A DNA stretch of 55,251 nucleotides from Gudongella sp034004165 (GTDB lineage Bacteria > Bacillota > Clostridia > Tissierellales > Tissierellaceae): the NCBI GenBank assembly GCA_034004165.1, contig JAVEXI010000007.1:1-55251 (forward strand). The letters run 5' to 3'. Shown piece by piece: positions 7,240-14,737 of this stretch. A program made the translations under genes and the position numbers. How positions within the stretch are numbered: the first letter of the stretch is position 1; each line of letters opens with the position of its first letter. The notes beneath the pieces were generated by a model that was not told the DNA's origin, ran no database searches, and saw only the letters and a list, made by a program, of their open reading frames with translations.

Positions 7240-8859
7240 ATGTTTATGGACAAAACTACCAGAGATGCTCTGGATTTTCAATACATAATGAATAAACTGG
7301 AGGTACTCACACCCTATGGAGCACTTTTTAAATCCAGGATGAAGCCATATATCAAAGGCAAAGAAAAATTTTTGGAAAGTCAGTTGGACATACTGGATAG
7401 CTTTATGCCCTTCATTCAGGACAACCACATCCGAAGGAGATTTAACGACATCCTCGGACATATGAAAGACCTTAGGCAGTCCACCACCAGAGCTATGGAC
7501 GGGTTTACTCTGACAGATGTTGAACTGTTCGAGATTAAGAATTTTTTGATGCTGACAAGAGACTTAGTAGAACTAATCGAGGCAGAAGGAATGCCCGTAT
7601 TCACCGAGACTAAAATTGAATTACTCCCTGGTCTGGAAAAACTATTAGACCCTGAAGGCACCAGGATAACCACATTCTATATATACGATGCTTACTCAGA
7701 AGAATTAAAGGATTTAAGAGAGCGAAAAAAAGATCGCGACAGAGACTTAAGGTTGATGAAAAAATCCTTACGAGAAAGGGCTGAAGAGGAGCTTAATATC
7801 GACTTAAGACCAGATAGCTCAATCGTCGTCAACAAAGATAGAGTCGATTTAATACAGATGATTACGGATTACCCGCATCTGACCTATGTATCAGAAACTT
7901 ATCTTAATATCAGATTCACATTAAAGCCTACAGAGGAAATGACTATTGTTGAGAGAGAGCTAATTCTCCTTAGAGATCGCGAGGAGAAAGAAGAGACCAG
8001 GATTAGAGAACACATTTCAAATGAGGTTGGAAAGAGGAGAAGAGAGCTGTTCAGGAACATGCTCACCATCGGGAAGCTGGACCTGATTCTGGCAAAATGC
8101 AAATTGGCAATAGATATGAATGGCACAAGACCTCAGGTAGTGAATGAATTTTGTATAAGAATTAAGAACGGCATACATCCAAAGATAGCAGAGCTTCTTA
8201 AAACAAAGAAATTAAGTTTTACGCCGATTTCTCTAGATCTGACCGAGGGAGTATCCTGCATAACAGGAGCCAATATGGGCGGAAAGACCATAAGTCTCAA
8301 AATGACAGGTCTGCTTACGGCAATGGCACACTATGGAATGTACGTTCCTGCAGAGAGTATGGAGCTGGGTCTAAGCAACTACATAAAATCGTCTATAGGA
8401 GATATGCAGTCGACCGACAGCGGACTTTCTACCTTTGGAGGAGAAGTTGAAGTAGTCAGCGAAGCTATGGAAAGGGCTGATGAACAGGGACTTATTCTCA
8501 TAGACGAACTTGCCAGGGGTACAAACCCTGAAGAAGGGTATGCAATATCAAAGGCAATAGCCAAATATTTGAAGGACAAACCATCAATATCGCTCATAAC
8601 CACCCACTACGACAACGTAGCAGACATGGATGGAGTGCAGCATCTTCAGGTAGTTGGACTTTCCGAACTGGATGCCGAAGAGCTTGAAGAGGAAATTAAA
8701 CTTGGGGACGGAATGGCAATAATAAATAAATACATGGATTATAGGCTAAGAGTAGTGGATAAAACATCGCCAATACCAAAAGACGCAATAAGCATAGCAA
8801 GAATAATGGGACTGAAACAGGAAATATTGAAAATAGCAGAAGAGTTATTGAACAATTGA
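7240..8859 (+). CDS. kamC: KamC, MutS-related ATPase of the lysine cluster
   Basis: A 539-residue protein whose C-terminal half is a MutS-type ATPase: Walker A GANMGGKT (343-350) and Walker B LILIDELARGTNP (418-430), followed by a conserved TTHYD. The N-terminal half is helical and charged, without the mismatch-recognition domain of true MutS, so DNA mismatch repair is unlikely. It starts 2 bp after the kamB stop behind GGGAGG. Ornithine fermentation clusters also carry repair-protein-like ATPases beside their B12 aminomutase, which supports a chaperone or reactivase role for KamB/KamC; this is an argument by analogy. Confidence 0.88.
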   Translation: MFMDKTTRDALDFQYIMNKLEVLTPYGALFKSRMKPYIKGKEKFLESQLDILDSFMPFIQDNHIRRRFNDILGHMKDLRQSTTRAMDGFTLTDVELFEIKNFLMLTRDLVELIEAEGMPVFTETKIELLPGLEKLLDPEGTRITTFYIYDAYSEELKDLRERKKDRDRDLRLMKKSLRERAEEELNIDLRPDSSIVVNKDRVDLIQMITDYPHLTYVSETYLNIRFTLKPTEEMTIVERELILLRDREEKEETRIREHISNEVGKRRRELFRNMLTIGKLDLILAKCKLAIDMNGTRPQVVNEFCIRIKNGIHPKIAELLKTKKLSFTPISLDLTEGVSCITGANMGGKTISLKMTGLLTAMAHYGMYVPAESMELGLSNYIKSSIGDMQSTDSGLSTFGGEVEVVSEAMERADEQGLILIDELARGTNPEEGYAISKAIAKYLKDKPSISLITTHYDNVADMDGVQHLQVVGLSELDAEELEEEIKLGDGMAIINKYMDYRLRVVDKTSPIPKDAISIARIMGLKQEILKIAEELLNN

Positions 8860-8956
8860 CTTCGGTTCTGTCATCCCGAGCGAAGTCGAGGGATTTAATC
8901 TTTTAACTATTCACTATTCACTGTTATTTATTCACTGAAAAAAAGGGGTTGATAAC
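8860..8956. repeat. Repeat-filled gap between kamC and kamD
   Basis: Holds a GTCATCCCGAGCGAAGTCGA-type repeat (8869-8905) followed by TTCACTATTCACT-type repeats (about 8907-8937). No promoter or terminator is evident. kamD follows with AAGGGG as its ribosome site. Confidence 0.7.
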
Positions 8957-10510
8957 TTGTCAAAACTAAAGCTCGACCAGAGCAAAATAGAAGCATCAAG
9001 AAACTCGGCGAGAAACATTGCCGAAGACATTCAAAACTTCATCGACGAACACACAACTGTATCAACTGAGCGTACCATTGTGCGACTTCTGGGGGTAGAC
9101 GGTGTCGATGAAATCGGCAGACCGCTTCCAAACGTCGTAGTAGACAACATCAAAGAAGGCGGCGGACTGGAAAGAGGAGCAGCCTGGTGGATTGGAAATG
9201 CCATGCTGAACCTTGAACTGACTCCACAGGAAATAGCAGAAAAAATAGCAACCGGCGAAACTGACATAACAAGACTTCCTGCAAAGGACGACTCAAGCAT
9301 TAGAGATGCCATTGAGCATATTGCAGAAAAAACTGTAGAGAGAATCAGATCAAACAGGCAGAAGAGAGACGATTACATCAGCACCCTTGGAGAGGGAGCA
9401 AGACCATATATTTACGTTATAGTTGCAACAGGTAACATTTACGAAGACATAATCCAAGCGAAAGCAGCTGCAAAACAGGGAGCAGACATCATCGCCGTCA
9501 TAAGGACTACAGGCCAATCACTATTGGACTACGTTCCCTACGGGCCAACCACAGAAGGCTTTGGTGGTACCTATGCAACACAAGAGAACTTCAAACTTAT
9601 GAGAGAAGCTCTTGACGAGGTTGGCGAAGAAATTGGAAGATATATCAGACTTACCAATTATTGTTCGGGCCTTTGTATGCCAGAAATTGCAGCAATGGGA
9701 GCTCTTGAAAGGCTGGATGTAATGCTAAACGACGCCCTTTATGGAATACTTTTCAGAGACATCAACATGCAGAGAACCCTCGTAGATCAGTTTTTCTCTA
9801 GAGTAATCAACGGCTTTGCAGGAATAATCATAAATACAGGCGAAGATAACTACCTTACCACAGATGATGCAGTTGAAGCAGCTCATACAGTTCTAGCTTC
9901 GCAGTTTATCAATGAGCAGTTTGCACTTAAAGCTGGACTTCCAGAAGAGCAGATGGGTCTTGGCCATGCATTTGAAATGGAGCCAGGAATAGAAGACGGA
10001 TTCCTGTTGGAACTGGCACAGGCGCAGATGGCAAGGGATATATTCCCTAAAGCTCCACTAAAGTACATGCCGCCAACAAAATTCATGACAGGAAATATAT
10101 TCAAAGGGCATGTTCAAAACGCGATGTTCAACATGATATCAATAATGTCTAACCAGGGGATTCAACTTTTAGGTATGCTTACAGAAGCAATTCACACCCC
10201 ACACATGCACGACAGATATCTTTCTATCGAAAACGCGAAATACATCTTCAACAATGCAAGACACCTTGGCGATGAGATAGAATTCAAAGAAGACGGAATT
10301 ATACAAAAGAGAGCGAGTTTTGTTCTTAACGAAGCTACAGAGCTTTTGTCCAGAATAGAAAAAGAAGGACTGTTCCAGACGATCGAGCAAGGCAAGTTTG
10401 GGGGAGTCAGAAGATCCAGAACCGGTGGTAAGGGCTTGGATGGAGTAACCAAGAAGGATGCCGGATACTTCAATCCATTCATTTCTATGATGCTTGGAGG
10501 TGACAGGTAA
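8957..10510 (+). CDS. kamD: Lysine 5,6-aminomutase, alpha subunit
   Basis: A 517-residue large subunit of the adenosylcobalamin- and PLP-dependent enzyme that moves the terminal amino group of beta-lysine (or D-lysine) to give 3,5-diaminohexanoate (or 2,5-diaminohexanoate). Length and sequence match the TIM-barrel alpha subunit. The start is TTG at 8957, after AAGGGGTT. Its stop overlaps the start of kamE by one base (TAATG), the usual arrangement for two subunits made in equal amounts. The gap before it is occupied by repeats and not by a promoter, so it belongs to the kdd-led operon. Confidence 0.96.
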   Translation: MSKLKLDQSKIEASRNSARNIAEDIQNFIDEHTTVSTERTIVRLLGVDGVDEIGRPLPNVVVDNIKEGGGLERGAAWWIGNAMLNLELTPQEIAEKIATGETDITRLPAKDDSSIRDAIEHIAEKTVERIRSNRQKRDDYISTLGEGARPYIYVIVATGNIYEDIIQAKAAAKQGADIIAVIRTTGQSLLDYVPYGPTTEGFGGTYATQENFKLMREALDEVGEEIGRYIRLTNYCSGLCMPEIAAMGALERLDVMLNDALYGILFRDINMQRTLVDQFFSRVINGFAGIIINTGEDNYLTTDDAVEAAHTVLASQFINEQFALKAGLPEEQMGLGHAFEMEPGIEDGFLLELAQAQMARDIFPKAPLKYMPPTKFMTGNIFKGHVQNAMFNMISIMSNQGIQLLGMLTEAIHTPHMHDRYLSIENAKYIFNNARHLGDEIEFKEDGIIQKRASFVLNEATELLSRIEKEGLFQTIEQGKFGGVRRSRTGGKGLDGVTKKDAGYFNPFISMMLGGDR

Positions 10511-11268
10511 TGTACGAAATTCAAAAAGTTGACCTAACCCGAGTTAAACCATATGGCGATACAATGAACGATGGAGCTGTACAGCTCAGCTTTACACTGC
10601 CTGTACCAAGTGGCGACGAAGCAAACGAAGCTGCGCGACAACTGGCTGCAAAGATGGGATTTGAGGAGCCATCGGTAGTGTATTCACACGACCTTGGAAC
10701 TGGGTACACATACTTTGTAGTTTATGGAAAGACTGTTCATACAGTGGATTACACTTCAATCGAAGTTCCAAAAGTAGACGTCGACGTTATGGAGAAACAG
10801 GACATAGAAGACTTCATCAGGGACAACATCAAGAGACCAATTATCGTACTTGGTGCCTGTACAGGTACAGATGCACACACAGTCGGCATAGATGCCATTA
10901 TAAATATGAAAGGCTACGCAGGCCACTACGGGCTGGAGCGTTACGAAGGAATCGAAGCCTACAATCTCGGCAGCCAGGTGCCAAACGAAGAACTGGTTGC
11001 AAAAGCAATCGAAATGAAAGCAGATGCAATACTGGTATCTCAGGTAGTAACCCAGAAAGACGTTCACATACCAAACCTTACAGAGCTTGTTGAGCTTTTG
11101 GAAGCAGAGGGTATCAGAGATAAAGTGGTACTGGTCTGCGGAGGTCCTAGACTTAACCACGAACTCGCAAAAGAATTGGGCTACGACGCTGGCTTTGGGT
11201 CAGGAAGCTACGCCGAAGACGTCGCCACCTTCGTAGTAAACGAAATAGTAAAGAGAAAGTTGATATAG
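10510..11268 (+). CDS. kamE: Lysine 5,6-aminomutase, beta subunit (B12-binding)
   Basis: A 252-residue small subunit. The cobalamin motif DxHxxG is present as D121, H123 and G126, with H123 as the cobalt ligand; K134, eleven residues on, is in the right place for the lysine that tethers PLP in the resting enzyme. GGAGGTGA inside the end of kamD serves as the ribosome site. Last gene of the lysine operon; no strong terminator follows before the next gene at 11370. Confidence 0.96.
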   Translation: MYEIQKVDLTRVKPYGDTMNDGAVQLSFTLPVPSGDEANEAARQLAAKMGFEEPSVVYSHDLGTGYTYFVVYGKTVHTVDYTSIEVPKVDVDVMEKQDIEDFIRDNIKRPIIVLGACTGTDAHTVGIDAIINMKGYAGHYGLERYEGIEAYNLGSQVPNEELVAKAIEMKADAILVSQVVTQKDVHIPNLTELVELLEAEGIRDKVVLVCGGPRLNHELAKELGYDAGFGSGSYAEDVATFVVNEIVKRKLI

Positions 11269-11369
11269 CCCACGACTCTGCTCTTGACATAAGAATTGTC
11301 AATTATCTTAATTAATGTGTACTTTTAATCATTTTTTGGGTATACTATGTCTCATAGGGGGGTAATGCA
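11269..11369 (+). promoter_or_regulatory. Short spacer with a tentative promoter for the BTAD regulator
   Basis: TTGACA at 11284-11289 overlaps an inverted repeat (TTGACATAAGAATTGTCAA), but no good -10 sits 17 bp downstream; TATACT at 11341-11346 is a good -10 without a good -35. AGGGGGG before the ATG at 11370 is the ribosome site. The inverted repeat could be an operator. Confidence 0.35.
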
Positions 11370-12575
11370 ATGAAGCTTTACATCAACACATTTGGAGAAT
11401 TCGATATGTTCATGGGCGACCAATCCATAATGCAGGATGCGAGTCGATCATACAAGCTGTTTAAGCTTCTGCAGTATTTCCTGACATTCAAAAACAAGAA
11501 GCTATTGCCAGAAACCATAATAGATAACCTCTGGCAGGAACAGGACTCATCGGATCCCAAAAATATGATAAGAGGCCAGATATTCAGACTAAGGCAAATC
11601 CTAAAGTCTATACTTCCAAACGAAGAGTACTTAAACATAGTTTTCAACAACGGCTATTACACGCTGGAAGTTGGAGAAAATGTAATGATAGATGCCGATC
11701 AGATGGAGATTTACATCCAGAACGGCAATAATCTTATGCCTGAAAACAGAGAAGCAGCCATCGAAGCTTATCTGGAAGCGACGAGATTATATAAGGGCAC
11801 TTACCTTTGGGACAATTCATACGAGATGTGGCTTGTGCCTGTGCGAAGCTTCTACAAAAGGCTATACGTCAAAACAATAGAAAACCTTGTAAGCTTATAC
11901 ACGGAAACAGACGACAGCGAAGCTATTGTAAACCTTTGCGAAGATGCCATTGCTATCGAGCCCTATGAGGAAAAACTCCACATATTCATGATAGAAGGAC
12001 TGCTAAAAATGGGCAAGATAAAGAATGCCCTAAGTCATTACGACTTTATGCAGGTTGCCTTTGAAAAGGATTTAGGAATTACATCTACGTCTGCAATGAA
12101 GGACATCCATCGTAGGATTCTAAATTATTCATCAGAGAAATCCGATCTAGAAATAACCGAATTGGATAAAAAGCTGGAAGAGAAAGATAAGAGTGGACCA
12201 CTCCTCTGTGATGCAGAGTACTTTAAATTCCTATATAACAGCAACAAAAGGAAGAGAGTAGACAACGGTCAACCCGATTTCATAACCCTTATATCCATGG
12301 TATTAACCGATCGAGATGATGACGGTGTTGATTACACGTATTGGAATAGACTGATGACGGAAGTACTGAGTAATACGCTGAGAAAAGGAGATATTTACAC
12401 CTTCTGGAATGACAGTCAGGTTCTTGTGATGCTTACAGATTGCAAGACTGACGGAATAGGTATAATTGAGAAGAGAATAAAGACGAAGTACGAAGAGCTC
12501 GGCAGAAACAGAATTAGAATTAAACTGACATCAAAGCCTATAGATAAAGATAGATCACTTTCTGAACAATTTTAG
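11370..12575 (+). CDS. BTAD (SARP-like) transcriptional regulator with C-terminal GGDEF-like remnant
   Basis: A 401-residue protein. Residues 1-100 resemble an OmpR-type winged helix (it opens with MKLYINTFGEFDMFMGDQSI) and about 105-250 a bacterial transcriptional activation (TPR-like) domain, as in DnrI/AfsR-family regulators. After a charged linker, residues about 300-395 follow the outline of a GGDEF domain, but the signature position reads FWNDSQ (345-350), so it cannot be a cyclase; it may be a degenerate ligand-binding or dimerising module. It lies just downstream of the lysine genes on the same strand and may regulate them or nearby envelope genes. The N-terminal domains are confident; the GGDEF-like reading is my own and tentative. 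Confidence 0.82.
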   Translation: MKLYINTFGEFDMFMGDQSIMQDASRSYKLFKLLQYFLTFKNKKLLPETIIDNLWQEQDSSDPKNMIRGQIFRLRQILKSILPNEEYLNIVFNNGYYTLEVGENVMIDADQMEIYIQNGNNLMPENREAAIEAYLEATRLYKGTYLWDNSYEMWLVPVRSFYKRLYVKTIENLVSLYTETDDSEAIVNLCEDAIAIEPYEEKLHIFMIEGLLKMGKIKNALSHYDFMQVAFEKDLGITSTSAMKDIHRRILNYSSEKSDLEITELDKKLEEKDKSGPLLCDAEYFKFLYNSNKRKRVDNGQPDFITLISMVLTDRDDDGVDYTYWNRLMTEVLSNTLRKGDIYTFWNDSQVLVMLTDCKTDGIGIIEKRIKTKYEELGRNRIRIKLTSKPIDKDRSLSEQF

Positions 12576-12580
12576 CACTG

Positions 12581-12615
12581 ATAACCCTGAGCGAAAGCAA
12601 AGGGTTATTTTATTT
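12581..12615 (+). terminator. Rho-independent terminator after the BTAD regulator
   Basis: ATAACCCT (12581-12588) pairs with AGGGTTAT (12601-12608) and is followed by TTTTATTTC. Confidence 0.75.
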
Positions 12616-12622
12616 CAAAACA

Positions 12623-12655
12623 CGAAATAAAATCGAAATAAAATCGAAATAAAAG
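12623..12655. repeat. Three tandem 11-bp iterons
   Basis: The unit CGAAATAAAAT occurs at 12623-12633, 12634-12644 and, with the last base changed, 12645-12655. The 11-bp period is about one helical turn, so the copies face the same side of the DNA. They lie 70-100 bp before the small PAS-like gene, a suitable position for activator sites. Confidence 0.75.
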
Positions 12656-12725
12656 CGGCATAAAACTAAACTGTGGTATATTGTAAATACAAGATGCGAC
12701 AAATATTGTATGAGGGGGTATAGCT

Positions 12726-13142
12726 ATGGAACACCCTTCCAAAAATGACTTTTTCATTAGATTTAAAGCGTTATTTACAGAAAAAGGTCGATTTATCGAC
12801 TATATTCTTATAGAGGTAAGCAATAACTTTTCTCAGGCGGCACACATGTCATCAGACCCAATACTTGGCATGAAACTGGCGGACATGGTTATGGAAATAG
12901 ACAACCCAATATTAGGTTTAAAAGACTTTCACTACCAGATGCTTCCTGGAGCCAGAAGAAAGTTCGAACACTTCGTCTCGAAATATAACAGATATTATCT
13001 GATTAATTTATATAGCGACGAAAACGACTACCTCATGATGGTTTATACAGACGTAACAAAAGTAAAAGAAGATGCTGGAAGAAAATATCTTGCAGAAGCA
13101 TCAGAAGAAGAACTATTTGGGCGATACCGAAAGCTTGGTTAA
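12726..13142 (+). CDS. Small PAS-like protein of unknown function
   Basis: A 138-residue soluble protein. The sequence runs like a single PAS sensor fold (a phrase such as FIDYILIEVSNNFSQ near the start, GMKLADM, and a closing VYTDVTKVKEDA typical of the PAS-to-linker junction), with no attached output domain. It may be a stand-alone sensor or partner of a regulator. GAGGGGG precedes the ATG. Its 3' end is folded into its own terminator. The PAS assignment is by eye and moderately sure. Confidence 0.6.
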   Translation: MEHPSKNDFFIRFKALFTEKGRFIDYILIEVSNNFSQAAHMSSDPILGMKLADMVMEIDNPILGLKDFHYQMLPGARRKFEHFVSKYNRYYLINLYSDENDYLMMVYTDVTKVKEDAGRKYLAEASEEELFGRYRKLG

Positions 13143-13172
13143 ATTTAACGGGTAGCATTCGGTCGCCCTTTT
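13119..13172 (+). terminator. Terminator overlapping the 3' end of the PAS-like gene
   Basis: GGGCGATACCGAA (13119-13131) pairs with TTCGGTCGCCC (13158-13168), leaving one bulged TA step, then TTTT. The loop of about 26 bases contains the stop codon. Confidence 0.7.
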
Positions 13173-13231
13173 ATGTCAGTCCTACATACAATCAAAAAAT
13201 CAACCATCCAGCACAAGACAAAAATACATTT

Positions 13232-13270
13232 AAAGTGTACACTGTAAATACAGAGTACACTTTTTTAATT
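13232..13270 (+). promoter_or_regulatory. Near-perfect inverted repeat with T run before the S41 protease gene
   Basis: AAAGTGTACACTGTA (13232-13246) and TACAGAGTACACTTT (13249-13263) are inverted copies with a single mismatch and a 2-base centre. A T run follows and then the AAGGAGG ribosome site of the protease gene. It could be an operator, an attenuator or a terminator of upstream transcription. Confidence 0.6.
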
Positions 13271-13288
13271 TTAAGGAGGCCTTTCATC

Positions 13289-14410
13289 ATGAAAAAACAA
13301 CTGCTACTAATCCTAATCATCATCTCACTGCTTGTGCCAACAGCCGCATTCGCAGTCGAGCAGCACGACATATCCTCACATCCCGAAACAGACATATACC
13401 TGTTCCTACAGGTTTACCAATATATAAAAGAAGCGTATCCACTTGAAATAGAAGACAAAACTCTGGTTGAGGCCGCACTAAGAGGAATGCTAGAATCGGT
13501 TGATTCCTATAGCGAATACTATACAGCTGCAGAAGCAGAAGCACTCTACTCTGATGTATATGGCTCCTTCGTTGGCATCGGAGTCTATATTGATAAACAG
13601 GGAGACTACATCCATGTAATCGAGACAATTGAAGGTGGAAATGCGAAAAAAGAAGGAATACTTGCCGATGACCTTATAGTATCAATAGACGGTACAAATG
13701 CAAAAGACATATCAACCACGGAAGCGTCAACATTGATAAAAGGTGAGAAGGGTACCGTAGTAAGACTTGGAATTAAGCGTGCTGGGAAAGAAGAAATAAT
13801 TTACTTTGACATTGAAAGAGCAGAAGTAAAAGTATCGCCCGTAACCTATGAAGTAATTGATAATAGAATAGGTTATATAAAGCTGACAGAATTCAACCAA
13901 CAAGCTACATCAGAAGTTATGAATGCCCTAAGTTTCTTTGACACCAAAATGATAGAAAAAGTAATACTTGATATAAGAAACAACCCAGGCGGTCTCTTAG
14001 ACCAAGCGATAAAACTATCCAGACTCTTTGTACCCAGAGGACCAATAGTCCATCTTAGAGAACCTGGAAAAGAACTTTACACATATAACTCAATCACACT
14101 AAAACCTAGATATGAACTTGTACTACTTGTTAATGAAAAAAGCGCATCGGCTTCAGAAATATTAACAGGAGCAGTCAAAGATGCACACTCTGGAATAGTA
14201 ATAGGGAAAAAGACCTTCGGCAAGGGAATAGTTCAATCTCTTATACCATTAATGGAAGGCGGAATAGTTAAGCTCACAACAGCAGAATACCTTACACCAA
14301 ACAAAACCAGAATTCATGGAATAGGAATACAACCAGATATAGAAATAGAAAACGAACCCGACAATGACCTCCAACTCCAAAAAGCAATCGAAGTGTTGAG
14401 AGGAAAGTAA
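13289..14410 (+). CDS. S41 (C-terminal processing) peptidase with PDZ domain
   Basis: A 373-residue secreted serine protease of the CtpA/CtpB family. An N-terminal signal peptide (about 1-23) is followed by a PDZ domain (about 90-175) and the S41 catalytic domain. The SASASE motif places the nucleophile at S287, and K312 in FGKG is the general base, 25 residues later as in E. coli Tsp. These enzymes trim or degrade proteins outside the membrane by their C termini. I chose ATG 13289 because AAGGAGG lies just upstream and a signal peptide begins there. It precedes the S-layer gene and might process envelope proteins; that link is inference. Confidence 0.93.
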   Translation: MKKQLLLILIIISLLVPTAAFAVEQHDISSHPETDIYLFLQVYQYIKEAYPLEIEDKTLVEAALRGMLESVDSYSEYYTAAEAEALYSDVYGSFVGIGVYIDKQGDYIHVIETIEGGNAKKEGILADDLIVSIDGTNAKDISTTEASTLIKGEKGTVVRLGIKRAGKEEIIYFDIERAEVKVSPVTYEVIDNRIGYIKLTEFNQQATSEVMNALSFFDTKMIEKVILDIRNNPGGLLDQAIKLSRLFVPRGPIVHLREPGKELYTYNSITLKPRYELVLLVNEKSASASEILTGAVKDAHSGIVIGKKTFGKGIVQSLIPLMEGGIVKLTTAEYLTPNKTRIHGIGIQPDIEIENEPDNDLQLQKAIEVLRGK

Positions 14411-14454
14411 ATTGTCATCCCGACCAACGTGGAGGGATCTCCGTCCTGTCATTC

Positions 14455-14471
14455 TGTAACAAACATGTAAT
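14455..14471 (+). promoter_or_regulatory. WalR-type box 1
   Basis: TGTAAC-AAACA-TGTAAT is an exact match to the WalR (YycF) consensus TGTWAH-N5-TGTWAH known from Bacillus and Staphylococcus. It lies 97 bp upstream of the S-layer -35. It also forms part of a CTGTAACA / TGTTACAG inverted repeat. Confidence 0.6.
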
Positions 14472-14536
14472 GTTACAGCACCTATTTTTATGGTAAAATA
14501 TACACATAGCAAGGGAAAATGTACCAACATTCCATT

Positions 14537-14553
14537 GTTACATTTTCATTACA
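14537..14553 (-). promoter_or_regulatory. WalR-type box 2
   Basis: On the - strand this reads TGTAAT-GAAAA-TGTAAC, an exact match to TGTWAH-N5-TGTWAH. It ends 14 bp before the -35 of the S-layer promoter, a position typical for an activator. Confidence 0.62.
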
Positions 14554-14567
14554 CAAGTATCTTTGGC

Positions 14568-14596
14568 TTGAACTGTCAAGCCTCAGATGCTATAAT
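14568..14596 (+). promoter_or_regulatory. Sigma-A promoter of the S-layer gene
   Basis: TTGAAC (14568-14573), a 17-bp spacer and TATAAT (14591-14596). The predicted start is near 14603, which leaves a leader of about 135 nt. Confidence 0.82.
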
Positions 14597-14649
14597 CAAG
14601 TGTAGAATAGTGGCAGTTGTACTGTAAAAGTGCCATTTTCTACAAAAAC

Positions 14650-14701
14650 AATCAGATTGGCTTTGAAGGAATACCACTCTGATTAAAGCAATTATTCCTT
14701 C
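14650..14701 (+). ncRNA. Possible pseudoknot in the S-layer mRNA leader
   Basis: AATCAGA (14650-14656) can pair with TCTGATT (14678-14684), and GAAGGAATA (14665-14673) can pair with TATTCCTTC (14693-14701). The two perfect stems are interleaved in a-b-a'-b' order, the arrangement of an H-type pseudoknot. Alternatively they are two competing hairpins. Long stabilising leaders are common on S-layer messages. Confidence 0.45.
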
Positions 14702-14737
14702 GAGAAAATAATATATTTTATAAGGAGGGTTCAATTA

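Larger units (their letters stand above)
14411..14737 (+). promoter_or_regulatory. Regulatory region and leader of the S-layer gene
   Basis: A 327-bp gap. It starts with GTCATCCCGACC/GTCATTCTG-type repeat fragments (14413-14455), then two WalR-type boxes (14455-14471 and 14537-14553), an imperfect inverted repeat AAAATGTA / TACATTTT (14516-14523, 14539-14546), a strong sigma-A promoter (14568-14596) and a leader of about 135 nt with interleaved inverted repeats (14650-14701) before the AAGGAGG ribosome site and ATG at 14738. Confidence 0.8.

Noticed and set aside
7240..8859. MutS mismatch-repair protein
   Set aside because: Only the ATPase half resembles MutS; the mismatch-recognition domain is missing and the gene is embedded in the lysine cluster, so KamC is the better call.
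11284..11313. TTGACA promoter for the BTAD regulator
   Set aside because: The -35 is perfect but no acceptable -10 lies 16-18 bp downstream; kept only as a tentative note.
14415..14460. Regulatory meaning of the GTCATCCCGACC stretch before the S-layer gene
   Set aside because: It matches the dispersed GTCATTCTGAGCG repeat family and is probably only repeat debris, although it abuts a WalR-type box.
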